From: DATFFO01 sp963744905
Lineage (GTDB): Bacteria; Actinomycetota; Acidimicrobiia; Spongiisociales; ZC4RG35
Direction: 5' to 3'
Assembly: GCA_963744905.1 (NCBI GenBank)
Contig: CAVUUV010000001.1
Location: 1-64,000 of the forward strand
DNA: 64,000 nucleotides
Under the pieces are notes generated by a model. The model made no database searches, had not been told where the DNA came from, and saw only the letters and a program-made list of their open reading frames with translations. This document shows, piece after piece, positions 32,929 to 42,439 of the stretch. The position numbers were made by a program, and so were the translations under genes. Numbering within the stretch: the stretch's first letter is position 1; each line of letters begins with the position of its first letter.

Positions 32929-35343
32929 TCAGCCTGTGGGTGCCTCCGTGGTGACGGTCTTCTCCACTTCGGCCACCCGGGCTGCGGTGGCCAGCACAGT
33001 GTGAGGGTCGAGGCTCATCGAGTCGATCCCCATTCGCACCAGCGCCTCGGCCATCTCCGGATAATCCGAGGGAGCCTGCCCGCATATCCCGATATGGCGG
33101 TCGTGGCGATGCGCACCGGTGATGGCCGCCTCGATCGTGGCTATGACTCCCGGATCGCGTTCGTCGAAGTCGAAGGCGACCAGCTCGGAGTCACGGTCGA
33201 CGCCCAGAACCAGCTGGGTCAGGTCGTTGGATCCGATGGAGAATCCGTCGAATATCTCGGAGAAGGCGTCGACCTGGACCACGTTGTTGGGGATCTCGCA
33301 CATGACGTAGACCTGGAGGCCTTCCTCTCCCCGGGCCAGGCCACTCTTGGCCATGACGTCGAGAACCCGCCTTCCCTCGTCCACCCTCCGGCAGAACGGG
33401 ATCATCAGGATCACGTTGGTGAGACCCATGTCGTGGCGCACCCGTCGCATGGCGGTGCATTCCAGAGCGAATCCCTCTTCATAGGCGGGATGGGAGTAGC
33501 GAGAAGCTCCCCGGAAGCCGATCATGGGGTTGGCCTCGACGGGTTCGAAGCCCCGACCCCCGATCAGGCTGGCGTACTCGTTGGACTTGAAGTCCGACAT
33601 CCTCACCACCACCGGGCGTGGGTAGAAGGCGGCGGCAATCGTGCCGACTCCCTCGGACAGGCGCTGGACGAAGAAGTCTGCGCCGTCGGAGTACCCGCTG
33701 ATGAGCTCGTCGATCCTGGCCCGCTGCTCGGGGTCCTCCACCCGGTCGGGATGGAGCAGGGCCATTGGGTGAGCCCGGATCGACTCCGAGACGATGAACT
33801 CCATCCGCGCCAGTCCTACACCGTCCACGGGGAGCCGGGCAACCTCGAAGGCCAGATCCGGGTTGCCCAGGTTGACCATGACGTGGGTTCGGGTGGGGAT
33901 TCGATTCCCGGCATCGACCTCCTCGACCGTGAAGGCAACCTCGCCTTCGTAGACATGGCCCTGGTCTCCTTCGGCGCAGGAGACCGTAACGGTCTTGCCG
34001 GTGTCGACCGTGGTGGTGGCCTCACCGGTTCCCACCACCGCCGGGATCCCCAGCTCCCGAGCAACGATGGCGGCGTGGCAGGTGCGTCCGCCCCGGTTGG
34101 TGACGATGGCGGCGGCGGTCTTCATGACCGGCTCCCAATCGGGAGTGGTGGTGTCGGCGATGAGGACCTCGCCCGGCTGGAAGGTGGAGAGCTCCTCGGT
34201 GTGGAGCACCACCCTGGCTTTGCCAGAGGCGGCCGCCGAACCGACGGCGCGACCGGTGACCAGTACCTGACCACCGGCCTGGATGTGATACTGGCGGATG
34301 GTGTGGCCCTCGAGCTGTGAGGCAACCGTCTCCGGTCGGGCCTGGACGATGTAGAGACTCCCGTCCACACCGTCTTTGGCCCACTCGATGTCCATCGGTG
34401 TCTGCTTGCCGGCCCGTTCGCTGAAGTGCTTCTCGATGGCGATGGCGTGGCCGGCCAGGGTGAGGACGTCCTCGTCAGAGACACAGAATCGGGACCGGTC
34501 CTGTTCGGGTGTTGGCAGGTTTGCCGTCGTCTGGCCCCCGCGCCCCTGTGCGTAGACCATCTTGAGCTGCTTTCGCCCCAGCGACCGGCGCAGGACCGTC
34601 CGGTATCCCGCCTCATAGGTGGGTTTGTGGACGTAGAACTCGTCGGGGTCGACCGTGCCCTGGACCACGTTCTCGCCCAGGCCGTAGGAGGCGGTGAGGA
34701 AGACCACGTCCGGGAACCCCGATTCGGTATCGATGGTGAAGATCACGCCGGACGACGCCAGATCGGAGCGAACCATCTTCATGATCCCCGCCGACAGTCC
34801 CAGGGCGAGATGGTCGAAGCCTCGCTCCTCCCGATAGGAGATGGCCCGGTCGGTGAAGAGGGAGGCGAAGCAGCGCCGGCAGGCCTCATGGACCCGTTCT
34901 GGCCCGTGGATGTTGAGAAAGGTCTCATGCTGGCCGGCGAACGAAGCGGTAGGAAGGTCCTCGGCGGTGGCCGAGGAGCGGACAGCGACCGTCAGGTCGG
35001 ACCCGTACTCCGCCTCCAGCTTGCCGTAGGCGTCGGTGATCTCAGAGGCAATCGCATCGGGCAGGGGAGCGGCGTAGATGAGCTGGCGGGCTTTTCGACC
35101 TCGCCGGGCCAGTTCGGTTACATCGACCCGGCCGATCCCGTCCATCAGACCTGCCAACTCATCCCAGGCCCCCGCCGCGCTCAGGGTGTCGCGGTATGCC
35201 TGCACGGTCAGGGCGAAGCCGTTGGGGATCGGGACTCCCAGTGGCCTCAGATCCCGGTACATCTCGCCCAGCGAGGCGTTCTTGCCCCCCACCGTGGCCA
35301 CATCACCGATCCCGATCTCGTCGAACCAACGTACGTAACTCAT
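32929..35343 (-). CDS. ppsA: phosphoenolpyruvate synthase
   Basis: Makes PEP from pyruvate and ATP (AMP and phosphate released). 804 residues, near the E. coli length of 792. N-terminal ATP-grasp (VGGKNASLGEM, VAVRSSATAEDLPTASFAGQ), central phosphohistidine domain GGRTCHAAIVARELG with H423 as catalytic residue, and C-terminal PEP/pyruvate barrel (GFSIGSNDLTQLVLGVDRDS, ICGQAPSD). The TCHA form marks PEP synthase rather than PPDK. Divergent from nifJ: together they can carry acetyl-CoA to pyruvate to PEP, or serve gluconeogenesis. Confidence 0.92.
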   Translation of the reverse strand: MSYVRWFDEIGIGDVATVGGKNASLGEMYRDLRPLGVPIPNGFALTVQAYRDTLSAAGAWDELAGLMDGIGRVDVTELARRGRKARQLIYAAPLPDAIASEITDAYGKLEAEYGSDLTVAVRSSATAEDLPTASFAGQHETFLNIHGPERVHEACRRCFASLFTDRAISYREERGFDHLALGLSAGIMKMVRSDLASSGVIFTIDTESGFPDVVFLTASYGLGENVVQGTVDPDEFYVHKPTYEAGYRTVLRRSLGRKQLKMVYAQGRGGQTTANLPTPEQDRSRFCVSDEDVLTLAGHAIAIEKHFSERAGKQTPMDIEWAKDGVDGSLYIVQARPETVASQLEGHTIRQYHIQAGGQVLVTGRAVGSAAASGKARVVLHTEELSTFQPGEVLIADTTTPDWEPVMKTAAAIVTNRGGRTCHAAIVARELGIPAVVGTGEATTTVDTGKTVTVSCAEGDQGHVYEGEVAFTVEEVDAGNRIPTRTHVMVNLGNPDLAFEVARLPVDGVGLARMEFIVSESIRAHPMALLHPDRVEDPEQRARIDELISGYSDGADFFVQRLSEGVGTIAAAFYPRPVVVRMSDFKSNEYASLIGGRGFEPVEANPMIGFRGASRYSHPAYEEGFALECTAMRRVRHDMGLTNVILMIPFCRRVDEGRRVLDVMAKSGLARGEEGLQVYVMCEIPNNVVQVDAFSEIFDGFSIGSNDLTQLVLGVDRDSELVAFDFDERDPGVIATIEAAITGAHRHDRHIGICGQAPSDYPEMAEALVRMGIDSMSLDPHTVLATAARVAEVEKTVTTEAPTG

Positions 35344-35678
35344 GCAACACCTCCGTGCCTCTCATCATCCCGTTCGAGTCGCCCCTCCACCAGGGCCGAA
35401 TGGCCCGGCCACCCCCGTTTCTTTGGACGACGGCGAACGCCTTCCCCCTTCTTTCGACGGTGGGGAACGCATAGCGATGGTCACGGTCCAAAGAAGGGCT
35501 GCCCCCGTTCTTTCGACGGTGGGGAACGCATAGCGATGGTCACGGTCCAAAGAAGGGAGGGGGCGTTTGTTGTCGTCCAAAGAAGGGTTTCGCCGGTGCG
35601 TGGATGGGACGAAGGACCGGGGTGGGCCGGGGCTTCCTACCCTGGGACCGGCACAGACACCCGACCAGGATCGGAAGG
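35344..35678. other. ppsA-nifJ divergent region with repeats
   Basis: A 335-bp region without a gene. It holds a 50-bp perfect direct repeat (35449-35498 and 35508-35557) and extra TTCTTTGGAC (about 35419) and GTCCAAAGAAGGG (about 35575) half-sites. GGGACGAAGGACCG at 35606-35619 is a weak DosR-like match. Promoters for both genes should be here, but I could not place -10 or -35 boxes. Confidence 0.6.
35449..35557. repeat. 50-bp perfect direct repeat, period 59 bp
   Basis: Two identical 50-bp units separated by CTGCCCCCG. Each begins TTCTTTCGAC and ends GTCCAAAGAAGGG, so each can also fold as an imperfect hairpin. The end motif is the same as the 14993-15011 palindrome. Confidence 0.9.
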
Positions 35679-38600
35679 ATGGACTCAGAACCGACGACCG
35701 GTACCGAAGCGGCCACGGAGATGATGGACGGAAACGAGGCGGCGGCCCGGATCGCCTATGCACTTAGTGAGGTGGCCTCCATCTATCCGATCACCCCGGC
35801 CTCGCCGATGGGCGAGCACGCCGACGCCTGGTCGGTGGCCGGGAGGCCCAACCTGTGGGGAGTGGTCCCCGAGGTGGTCGAGATGCAGAGTGAGGCGGGG
35901 GCAGCCGGGGCCGTGCACGGCTCCCTCCAGGCCGGAGCGCTGACCACCACCTTCACCGCCTCGCAGGGCCTGATGCTGATGCTGCCCAACATGTTCAAGA
36001 TCGCCGGCGAGCTCAGCCCGACGGTGATTCACGTGGCCGCCCGCACCGTGGCCTCCCATGCCCTCTCCATCTTCGGCGACCATTCCGATGTCATGGCGGC
36101 GCGTCAGACCGGATTCGCCATGCTGGCCTCCAACTCGGCTCAGGAGGCACAGGACCTGGCGGTGATCGCCCATGCGGCATCGATGCACTCGCGGGTGCCT
36201 TTCCTCCACTTCTTCGATGGGTTTCGGACGTCGCATGAGATAACCAAGGTGACCACCGTGAGCGAGGACGTCCTCAAGCAGATGGTGCCCGAGAACCTGA
36301 TCGTCGACCACAGGCTGCGCTCCCTCAATCCCCATCGCCCGGTGATCAGGGGGACCGCCCAGAACCCCGACGTGTTCTTCCAGGCCCGGGAGGCCGTCAA
36401 CGCCTTCTACGACGCCGTGCCCGGAATCGTGGCCGAGCAGATGGCTCGTTTCCAGGAGCTGACCGGTCGCCACTACTCGCCGTTCGAGTACGTGGGCGCC
36501 CCCGACGCCGAACGGGTCCTGGTCATGATGGGCTCCGGAGCCGGCGCCGCCATCGAGGCCGTCGAGGCCGCCGCGGACGAGGGCGAGTCGGTCGGCCTGG
36601 TCGTCGTCCGTCTCTACCGCCCCTTCGACGTGGGTCGCTTCTGTGCCTCGCTGCCCGAGTCGACGCGGTCGGTGGCGGTGCTGGATCGCACCAAGGAGCC
36701 GGGCGGGGTGGGCGAGCCGCTCTACCTGGACGTGGTGGCGGCTCTGGCCGAAGGCCGGGAAGGGCCGATGCCCGCCGTCACCGGCGGCCGGTACGGTCTG
36801 TCGTCCAAGGAGTTCACGCCGGCGATGGTCAAGGGTGTCCTGGCCGACCGGCGAGCGCCCAACCAGCACTTCACGGTGGGCATCGTCGACGACGTCACCC
36901 ACACGAGCGTCACCTACGATCCGGCCGACTGGCACGAGCCCGAAGACGTGGTCAGAGCGGTCTTCTACGGACTGGGCTCGGACGGCACCGTCGGCGCCAA
37001 CAAGAACTCGGTCAAGATCGTGGGGGGCCACACACCTCTCTATGCCCAGGGCTACTTCGTATACGACTCGAAGAAGTCGGGATCCCAGACGGTGTCGCAT
37101 CTCCGCTTCTCGCCCCGCCCGATATCTTCCACCTACCTGGTGCAGGAGCCCACCTTCGTCGCCTGTCACCAGTTCGGCATGCTCGATCGGGCCGCCCTCC
37201 TCGACACGGCCCGACCCGGATCGACGTTCCTGCTCAACAGCCCCTACCCGGCAGACGAGGTGTGGGACCATCTTCCGGCCCCCACTCAGCGCACGATCAT
37301 CGATCGGGAACTGGAACTATGGGTGGTCGACGCTCAACGGATCAGCGCCGAGGCCGGCCTGGGCGGTCGGGTCAACACCGCACTCCAGGCCTGCTTCTTC
37401 AAACTGACCGACCTCCTCCCGCTCGAGGAGGCGATCGAGGCGATGAAGGCCGAGATCGTCAAGACATACGGCAAGAGGGGTGAGGCTGTGGTGAGGCGGA
37501 ACCACGCCGTCATCGACGAGGCACTGGCCGGACTGCAGAAGGTAGCGGTTCCGGAAACAGCCGCCCCCGCCGCGGCGGCGACGCCGCATCGGGCTCTGGC
37601 CGGGGACGTGCCCGACTTCGTGAAGAGGGTCACGGCCCGGATCATGGCCGGAGATGGCGACCTGTTGCCCGTGTCGGCCATGCCGATCGACGGAACCTTC
37701 CCCACCGGGACGGCCAAGTACGAGAAGCGGGGCCTGGCCACCGAGATCCCGATCTGGGATCCGGACGTGTGCATCGACTGTGGGCGCTGTGCCCTGGTCT
37801 GTCCCCACGCCACGATCAGGATGAAGGCCTTCCTGCCCTCGGCGGTGGAAGACGCCCCGCCCGAGTTCATCTGGAAGGAGGCATCGGGCCGGGACCTGGC
37901 CGGTCGATACCTGACCGTGCAGGTTGCACCCGACGACTGCACCGGATGTGGGATATGCGTCGACATCTGCCCCGCCACCTCGAAATCGGAGGTGGGGCAC
38001 AAGGCGATCAACATGACCCCGGTCGACGAGTACCTGGAGCGGGAGCGGACCCGCTTCGATTACTTCCTCACCCTTCCCACCATGGACCGGAGGGAAGTCA
38101 GCCTGGCCACCGTCAAGGGCTCCCAACTGCTCGATCCGCTGTTCGAGTTCTCCGGTGCCTGCTCTGGTTGCGGCGAGACCCCATACCTCAAGTTGATGAC
38201 CCAGTTGTTCGGGGACAACGTCATCGTCGCCAACGCCACCGGTTGCTCGTCCATTTACGGCGGGAATCTTCCCACCACCCCCTGGGCGGCAGACGAGCAC
38301 GGCAGGGGACCGGCCTGGTCCAACTCGCTGTTCGAGGACAACGCAGAATTCGGCCTTGGAATGCGAGTCGCCCTGGACCAGGTCCAGGCCGACGCCCGCC
38401 TGCTCGTAACCGCCCTCGTGCCGGACCTGGGCTCTCTGGCCGTCGAGATCCTCGACGCCGATCAGAGTGATCCGGCCGGTATCGAGGCCCAGCGCGACAG
38501 GGTGGCCCAGCTCCGCGAGCGACTGAAGTCGATGGAGGGGATCCTGGCCCGTCGCCTGGAATCCGTGGCGGATGGGCTGGTCACGACCGGGGTGTGGATC

Positions 38601-39260
38601 GTGGGAGGCGACGGCTGGGCCTACGACATCGGTTTCGGCGGGCTCGACCATGTGCTGGCCTCGGGCCGGAACGTCAACATCCTGGTCCTCGACACCGAGG
38701 TCTACTCGAACACCGGCGGTCAAGCTTCCAAAGCCACGCCCCGGGCGGCGGTGGCCAAGTTCGCCATGGGAGGAAAGACCACCGCCAAGAAGGACCTGGG
38801 GCAGATCGCCATGAGCTACGGCAACGTGTACGTGGGCCAGGTGGCGATGGGCGGCAACATGACCCAGACGGTTCGAGCCTTCGCTGAAGCGGCCGCCCAC
38901 CCCGGTGTGTCGCTCATCCTGGCTTACTCTCCCTGCATCGCCCACGGAATCGACATGAGCACGCAGATGACCCATCAGAAGAAGGCAACAGAGTCGGGCT
39001 ATTGGCCCCTGTATCGATACGACCCTGCCCGTGAGGCGGAAGGGATGCCGGGCCTGCGACTCGACAGTCGTACCCCAACGATTCCCTTCTCCGAGTACGC
39101 CCGGGAGGAAGCCCGCTTCTCCATGCTGCGAAGGACCAACCCCGAACGAGCCGACGAGCTCATGCGCCTTGCCCAACAGGACATCGACGATCGCTGGAAC
39201 CTCTACGAGCAGATGGTGGAGATCCATCGCACGGCCGAGTTCGCCGAGGTGACTGAATGA
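35679..39260 (+). CDS. nifJ: pyruvate:ferredoxin (flavodoxin) oxidoreductase
   Basis: Interconverts pyruvate + CoA with acetyl-CoA + CO2, using ferredoxin. A 1193-residue single-chain enzyme with all domains: pyrimidine-binding (IYPITPASPMGEHADAWS), the gamma-type domain, the two-cluster ferredoxin insert (C698-IDCGRCALVC and C754-TGCGICVDIC), and the TPP domain (GCSSIYGG, GDGWAYDIGFGG, EVYSNTGGQASKATP). GACSGCGET and SPCIAHG supply the proximal cluster. Start at ATG 35679; more upstream frame is open but repeat-derived. This oxygen-sensitive enzyme implies anaerobic or microaerobic growth, or the reductive direction. Confidence 0.95.
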   Translation: MDSEPTTGTEAATEMMDGNEAAARIAYALSEVASIYPITPASPMGEHADAWSVAGRPNLWGVVPEVVEMQSEAGAAGAVHGSLQAGALTTTFTASQGLMLMLPNMFKIAGELSPTVIHVAARTVASHALSIFGDHSDVMAARQTGFAMLASNSAQEAQDLAVIAHAASMHSRVPFLHFFDGFRTSHEITKVTTVSEDVLKQMVPENLIVDHRLRSLNPHRPVIRGTAQNPDVFFQAREAVNAFYDAVPGIVAEQMARFQELTGRHYSPFEYVGAPDAERVLVMMGSGAGAAIEAVEAAADEGESVGLVVVRLYRPFDVGRFCASLPESTRSVAVLDRTKEPGGVGEPLYLDVVAALAEGREGPMPAVTGGRYGLSSKEFTPAMVKGVLADRRAPNQHFTVGIVDDVTHTSVTYDPADWHEPEDVVRAVFYGLGSDGTVGANKNSVKIVGGHTPLYAQGYFVYDSKKSGSQTVSHLRFSPRPISSTYLVQEPTFVACHQFGMLDRAALLDTARPGSTFLLNSPYPADEVWDHLPAPTQRTIIDRELELWVVDAQRISAEAGLGGRVNTALQACFFKLTDLLPLEEAIEAMKAEIVKTYGKRGEAVVRRNHAVIDEALAGLQKVAVPETAAPAAAATPHRALAGDVPDFVKRVTARIMAGDGDLLPVSAMPIDGTFPTGTAKYEKRGLATEIPIWDPDVCIDCGRCALVCPHATIRMKAFLPSAVEDAPPEFIWKEASGRDLAGRYLTVQVAPDDCTGCGICVDICPATSKSEVGHKAINMTPVDEYLERERTRFDYFLTLPTMDRREVSLATVKGSQLLDPLFEFSGACSGCGETPYLKLMTQLFGDNVIVANATGCSSIYGGNLPTTPWAADEHGRGPAWSNSLFEDNAEFGLGMRVALDQVQADARLLVTALVPDLGSLAVEILDADQSDPAGIEAQRDRVAQLRERLKSMEGILARRLESVADGLVTTGVWIVGGDGWAYDIGFGGLDHVLASGRNVNILVLDTEVYSNTGGQASKATPRAAVAKFAMGGKTTAKKDLGQIAMSYGNVYVGQVAMGGNMTQTVRAFAEAAAHPGVSLILAYSPCIAHGIDMSTQMTHQKKATESGYWPLYRYDPAREAEGMPGLRLDSRTPTIPFSEYAREEARFSMLRRTNPERADELMRLAQQDIDDRWNLYEQMVEIHRTAEFAEVTE

Positions 39261-40288
39261 GCTCTGCGGTCGACGTCAGCACCGATTACCTGGGATTCCG
39301 GCTGGATCACCCGGTCATGCCGTCGGCGTCGCCTCTCACCGGGGACGTGGACACGCTCCACCGGCTGGTCGAGGCCGGCGCTCCGGCGGTGGTCCTGCCT
39401 TCGCTGTTCGAAGAACAGGTCGAGCACGATGCGCTGGCGGTGCATATGGGCCTGGAGGCGGGTGCAGGGATCTTCGCCGAAGCTGCGGAGGGATACTTTC
39501 CCGAGTTGAACGACTACAACACCGGGCCCGACGATTACCTGGAGCTGGTGACCCGGGCCGTCGACGAGCTCGACATCCCCGTGATCGCCAGTCTCAACGG
39601 CACCTCGCCCGGAGGGTGGACCCGCTACGCCCGCATGCTCGAGGATGCCGGCGCCAACGGCCTGGAGCTGAACATCTATTTCATGGCCACCGATCCCGAG
39701 GAGGGGTCGACCGGGGTCGAGGCGCGTTGTCTTTCCCTGGTCGAAGAGGTGAAGGCGGCCATCGCGCTCCCGGTGGCGGTCAAGATCGGCCCCTACTTCT
39801 CCTCCGTCTCTTCCATGGCGCGCCGCTTCGCCGAAGCGGGAGCCGACGGTCTGGTCCTGTTCAATCGCTTCTATCAGCCCGACATCGATCTCGACTCCCT
39901 ATCCGTGGCACCCAACCTGGTGCTGTCCTCGGCCGACGAGCTCCGTCTTCCCCTGCGCTGGATCGCGGTGCTGTACGGGAAGGTGGACCTGGACCTGGCG
40001 GCCACGACCGGAGTCCACACCGCCACCGAGGTGGTGAAAATGGTCCTGGCGGGAGCCAACGTGACCATGATGGCTTCGGCTCTCCTGCGCCGCGGCCCCG
40101 TGGCCCTGACCGACGCCGTGGCCGGTTTGCGGTCATGGCTGTCCGAGAACGACTACGAGTCGGTGGCCCAGGCACGTGGGAGCCTCAGCTATGAGGCCGC
40201 ACCGGATCCGGGTCAGTACGAGCGGGCCAACTACATGCACACCCTGGTCTCCTATTCGGCAGAGTGGCGCGCCCGCCACGGTATCTGA
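39257..40288 (+). CDS. dihydroorotate dehydrogenase-like protein linked to PFOR
   Basis: A 343-residue FMN TIM-barrel protein (LGFRLDHPVMPSASPLTGDV; GANGLELNIYFMATDPEEGS; VKIGPYFSSVSSMA). ATGA overlap with nifJ. DHODH-like proteins of this kind often sit directly beside nifJ and are probably not pyrimidine enzymes; the true reaction is unknown to me. The usual catalytic Cys/Ser loop of genuine PyrD is not obvious. Confidence 0.78.
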   Translation: MSSAVDVSTDYLGFRLDHPVMPSASPLTGDVDTLHRLVEAGAPAVVLPSLFEEQVEHDALAVHMGLEAGAGIFAEAAEGYFPELNDYNTGPDDYLELVTRAVDELDIPVIASLNGTSPGGWTRYARMLEDAGANGLELNIYFMATDPEEGSTGVEARCLSLVEEVKAAIALPVAVKIGPYFSSVSSMARRFAEAGADGLVLFNRFYQPDIDLDSLSVAPNLVLSSADELRLPLRWIAVLYGKVDLDLAATTGVHTATEVVKMVLAGANVTMMASALLRRGPVALTDAVAGLRSWLSENDYESVAQARGSLSYEAAPDPGQYERANYMHTLVSYSAEWRARHGI

Positions 40289-40310
40289 CGGGGCCCTCCG
40301 GGGTCCGGTA

Positions 40311-40324
40311 GGGACTCTCGACCC
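40311..40324. promoter_or_regulatory. DosR-like box upstream of the group 3b hydrogenase cluster
   Basis: GGGACTCTCGACCC fits GGGNC-N4-GNCCC fully and lies 58 bp before the ATG at 40382, in a 93-bp intergenic space. In mycobacteria the group 3b hydrogenase is a DosR target, which gives this match some weight. Confidence 0.35.
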
Positions 40325-40381
40325 TATCGCCCGATAGCCAACCCGATCCATGCTGGAGATGGTCCATTTCGAGGAGGAAAC

Positions 40382-40741
40382 ATGAGCGATGAGGCCAGTT
40401 CCGGCACCGCCCAGGCGGTCGAGGCATTGCGCGAGGAAGTGGCGCGGCTGGATCGCAAAGTCGATGCTCTCTCGGCGCGGGTGACCGACACGGTGATGAG
40501 GGGATGGGAGGCCCGCATCGACCAGCTCCAGCTCCAGGCCGCGTTGGGCCGGATGGAAATGCGTGACGAGGTGGAGCCGCGGATCCAGCGGCTCCGAAAC
40601 GCCTTCGAGGCGGCCCGCAGCCAGCTGACCCCGATCCCGGGGATGGTGAGCGACGTGCTGGAAGACACCTCGGCCGATCTGAGCCCGGTGATCGATCAGC
40701 TGGAGAGGGCATACAAGGACGCCAAGGCGGCGATGAGCTGA
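40382..40741 (+). CDS. small coiled-coil protein
   Basis: A 119-residue soluble protein with GAGGAGGAAA upstream. Residues 10-45 form a heptad-type coiled coil (AQAVEALREEVARLDRKVDA), and the C-terminus is another amphipathic helix (LERAYKDAKAAMS). No cysteine or catalytic motif; family not recognised. It precedes the group 3b hydrogenase genes by 122 bp and may share their promoter. Confidence 0.6.
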   Translation: MSDEASSGTAQAVEALREEVARLDRKVDALSARVTDTVMRGWEARIDQLQLQAALGRMEMRDEVEPRIQRLRNAFEAARSQLTPIPGMVSDVLEDTSADLSPVIDQLERAYKDAKAAMS

Positions 40742-40863
40742 TCCCCCGGCCCGAGGAGCCCTTGCGGCCCGGAGCCACCAATCGGGCACCGGGCTGGGCA
40801 CTTTCCGGTCGAGGCGAGCAGACCCGCTCTGCAGTCGGTTACATTCGGGCCGGAAGGAGGGAA

Positions 40864-41982
40864 GTGAACCAGCGAGTCCTGGACCGGGAAGATTTCGGTG
40901 CCCTGCTCGAGGCGTTGTCCGGGCACGGTTACACCATCGTCGGACCAAAGGTCGCCGACCAAGCCGTCGTCTACGACGAGTTGACCGGCGTGGAGGACCT
41001 CCCCATCGGCTGGACCGATGACCAGGAGGGAGGCCGATACTCACTTCGCCGGCGTGAGGACGACGCCCTGTTCGGGTACGCGGTCGGCCAGCACTCCTGG
41101 AAGAAGTTCCTCTTTCCCTCCCGTTCCACTCTGTTCCACGTCGAGAAGAGAGACGGGCGCCTGGCCTTCGTGGCCGAGGACTTCGAAGTCCCCCGGTTGG
41201 CGTTCCTCGGGGTTCGGGCCTGCGAGCTGGCCGCGATCGGCATCCAGGACAAGGTGTTTCTGGGCAGCGGCCCGGTCGATCGGATCTACGAGGCCGGGCG
41301 GAGTGACGTGTTCGTCGTGGCCCTGAATTGCATGGTGGCGGGGGGGACCTGCTTTTGCGTCTCGATGGGGACCGGGCCCAGGTGCGGGTCCGGCTACGAC
41401 CTGGTGCTGACAGAGATCATCGAAGGCGACCGGCACGAGTTCGTGGTCGAGGCGGGCACCGAAGCGGGGGAGGAGGTCCTCTCAACCCTTCCGGGACGGG
41501 AGGCGACTGAGGGCGATCGCGCCTCCGTCGACCAGGTGGTCGAGCGAACCTCTGCCTCTATGGGTCGCACGATGGACAACACCGGGATCAAGGCGTTGCT
41601 TTACGAGAATCTCGAGCACCCCCGCTGGGATGACGTGGCCGAGCGCTGCCTGGCCTGCACCAACTGCACCCTGGTGTGTCCGACCTGTTTCTGCTCCACC
41701 ACCGAGGACACCGTCAGCCTGGATGGGTCGGCCTCGACCAGGACCCGGCGCTGGGACTCTTGTTTCAACCTCGAGTTCTCCGGCCTGCACGGGGACCCGG
41801 TCCGGCACACGAACAAGGGTCGCTACCGGCAGTGGATGACCCACAAGCTGGCCAGCTGGTACGACCAGTTCGGCTCCTCGGGGTGCGTCGGGTGCGGTCG
41901 CTGCATCACCTGGTGCCCGGTGGGCATCGACATCACCGAGGAAGTAGCGGCGATACGTTCCAGCCCTGGAGGTGGGGAGTGA
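40864..41982 (+). CDS. hydB: group 3b [NiFe] hydrogenase (sulfhydrogenase) beta subunit
   Basis: Iron-sulfur subunit, 372 residues from GTG 40864 (GGAAGGAGGG upstream). N-terminal HydB domain with FLGVRACELAAIGIQDKVFL, then CFCVSMGTGPRCGSGYDL, and two ferredoxin-type sites CLACTNCTLVCPTCFC and CVGCGRCITWCPVGID. This matches the HydB (SH-beta) subunit of Pyrococcus-type hydrogenases. First of a tightly overlapping operon in the order B, cNMP, G, D, A. Confidence 0.9.
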   Translation: MNQRVLDREDFGALLEALSGHGYTIVGPKVADQAVVYDELTGVEDLPIGWTDDQEGGRYSLRRREDDALFGYAVGQHSWKKFLFPSRSTLFHVEKRDGRLAFVAEDFEVPRLAFLGVRACELAAIGIQDKVFLGSGPVDRIYEAGRSDVFVVALNCMVAGGTCFCVSMGTGPRCGSGYDLVLTEIIEGDRHEFVVEAGTEAGEEVLSTLPGREATEGDRASVDQVVERTSASMGRTMDNTGIKALLYENLEHPRWDDVAERCLACTNCTLVCPTCFCSTTEDTVSLDGSASTRTRRWDSCFNLEFSGLHGDPVRHTNKGRYRQWMTHKLASWYDQFGSSGCVGCGRCITWCPVGIDITEEVAAIRSSPGGGE

Positions 41983-42434
41983 ACCTGCGTCCGCTCCAGC
42001 AAGGGAATCAGCTTCTGTCCAGGCTCGACGACGCCGAGCTCGACTTCTTCGAGTCGGTCTCGGAGGAGGTCCACGTCGACGCCGGCACCATCCTCCTGGA
42101 GGAGGAATCCCCCGCCGATACGTTCTACGTCGTGCTGAAGGGAAAGGTCGCCCTGGAGATGACGAGTCCCGGTCGCCAGCCCATGGTCATGCAGACCCTG
42201 GGGAGGGGTGACATGGTGGGGGTGAGCTGGCCGTTTCCCCCTCATCGCTGGAACTGGCAGGCGCGGGCCATGGTCGACACCGATCTCATCGCCTTCGATG
42301 CCGCCGCCATCAGGGCCCGGTGCGACCAGGATCCCAGCCTGGCGGTCGACGTGCTGAGTGTGGTCGGTGAGGAAGTGACCCGGCGGCTCAATCGGGCCCG
42401 GATCCAACTGCTCGACCTGTACGAGAAGGACTGA
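41979..42434 (+). CDS. cNMP-fold protein embedded in the hydrogenase operon
   Basis: A 151-residue single cNMP-binding-like barrel, GTG start overlapping hydB. The cassette region reads MVGVSWPFPPHRWNWQARA and lacks the Glu of classical cAMP sites, so a cyclic nucleotide ligand is doubtful. This SW-FPP-RW type is a distinct subgroup of the fold. The tail EEVTRRLNRARIQLLDLYEK is helical with no HTH. Being between hydB and hydG, it may be a subunit or a regulator that binds the enzyme. Confidence 0.75.
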   Translation: MNLRPLQQGNQLLSRLDDAELDFFESVSEEVHVDAGTILLEEESPADTFYVVLKGKVALEMTSPGRQPMVMQTLGRGDMVGVSWPFPPHRWNWQARAMVDTDLIAFDAAAIRARCDQDPSLAVDVLSVVGEEVTRRLNRARIQLLDLYEKD

Positions 42435-42439
42435 GGGAG

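Noticed and set aside
32929..35343. Pyruvate phosphate dikinase instead of PEP synthase
   Set aside because: The phosphohistidine motif reads GGRTCHAAIVARELG and the length is 804 residues, both fitting PEP synthase better.
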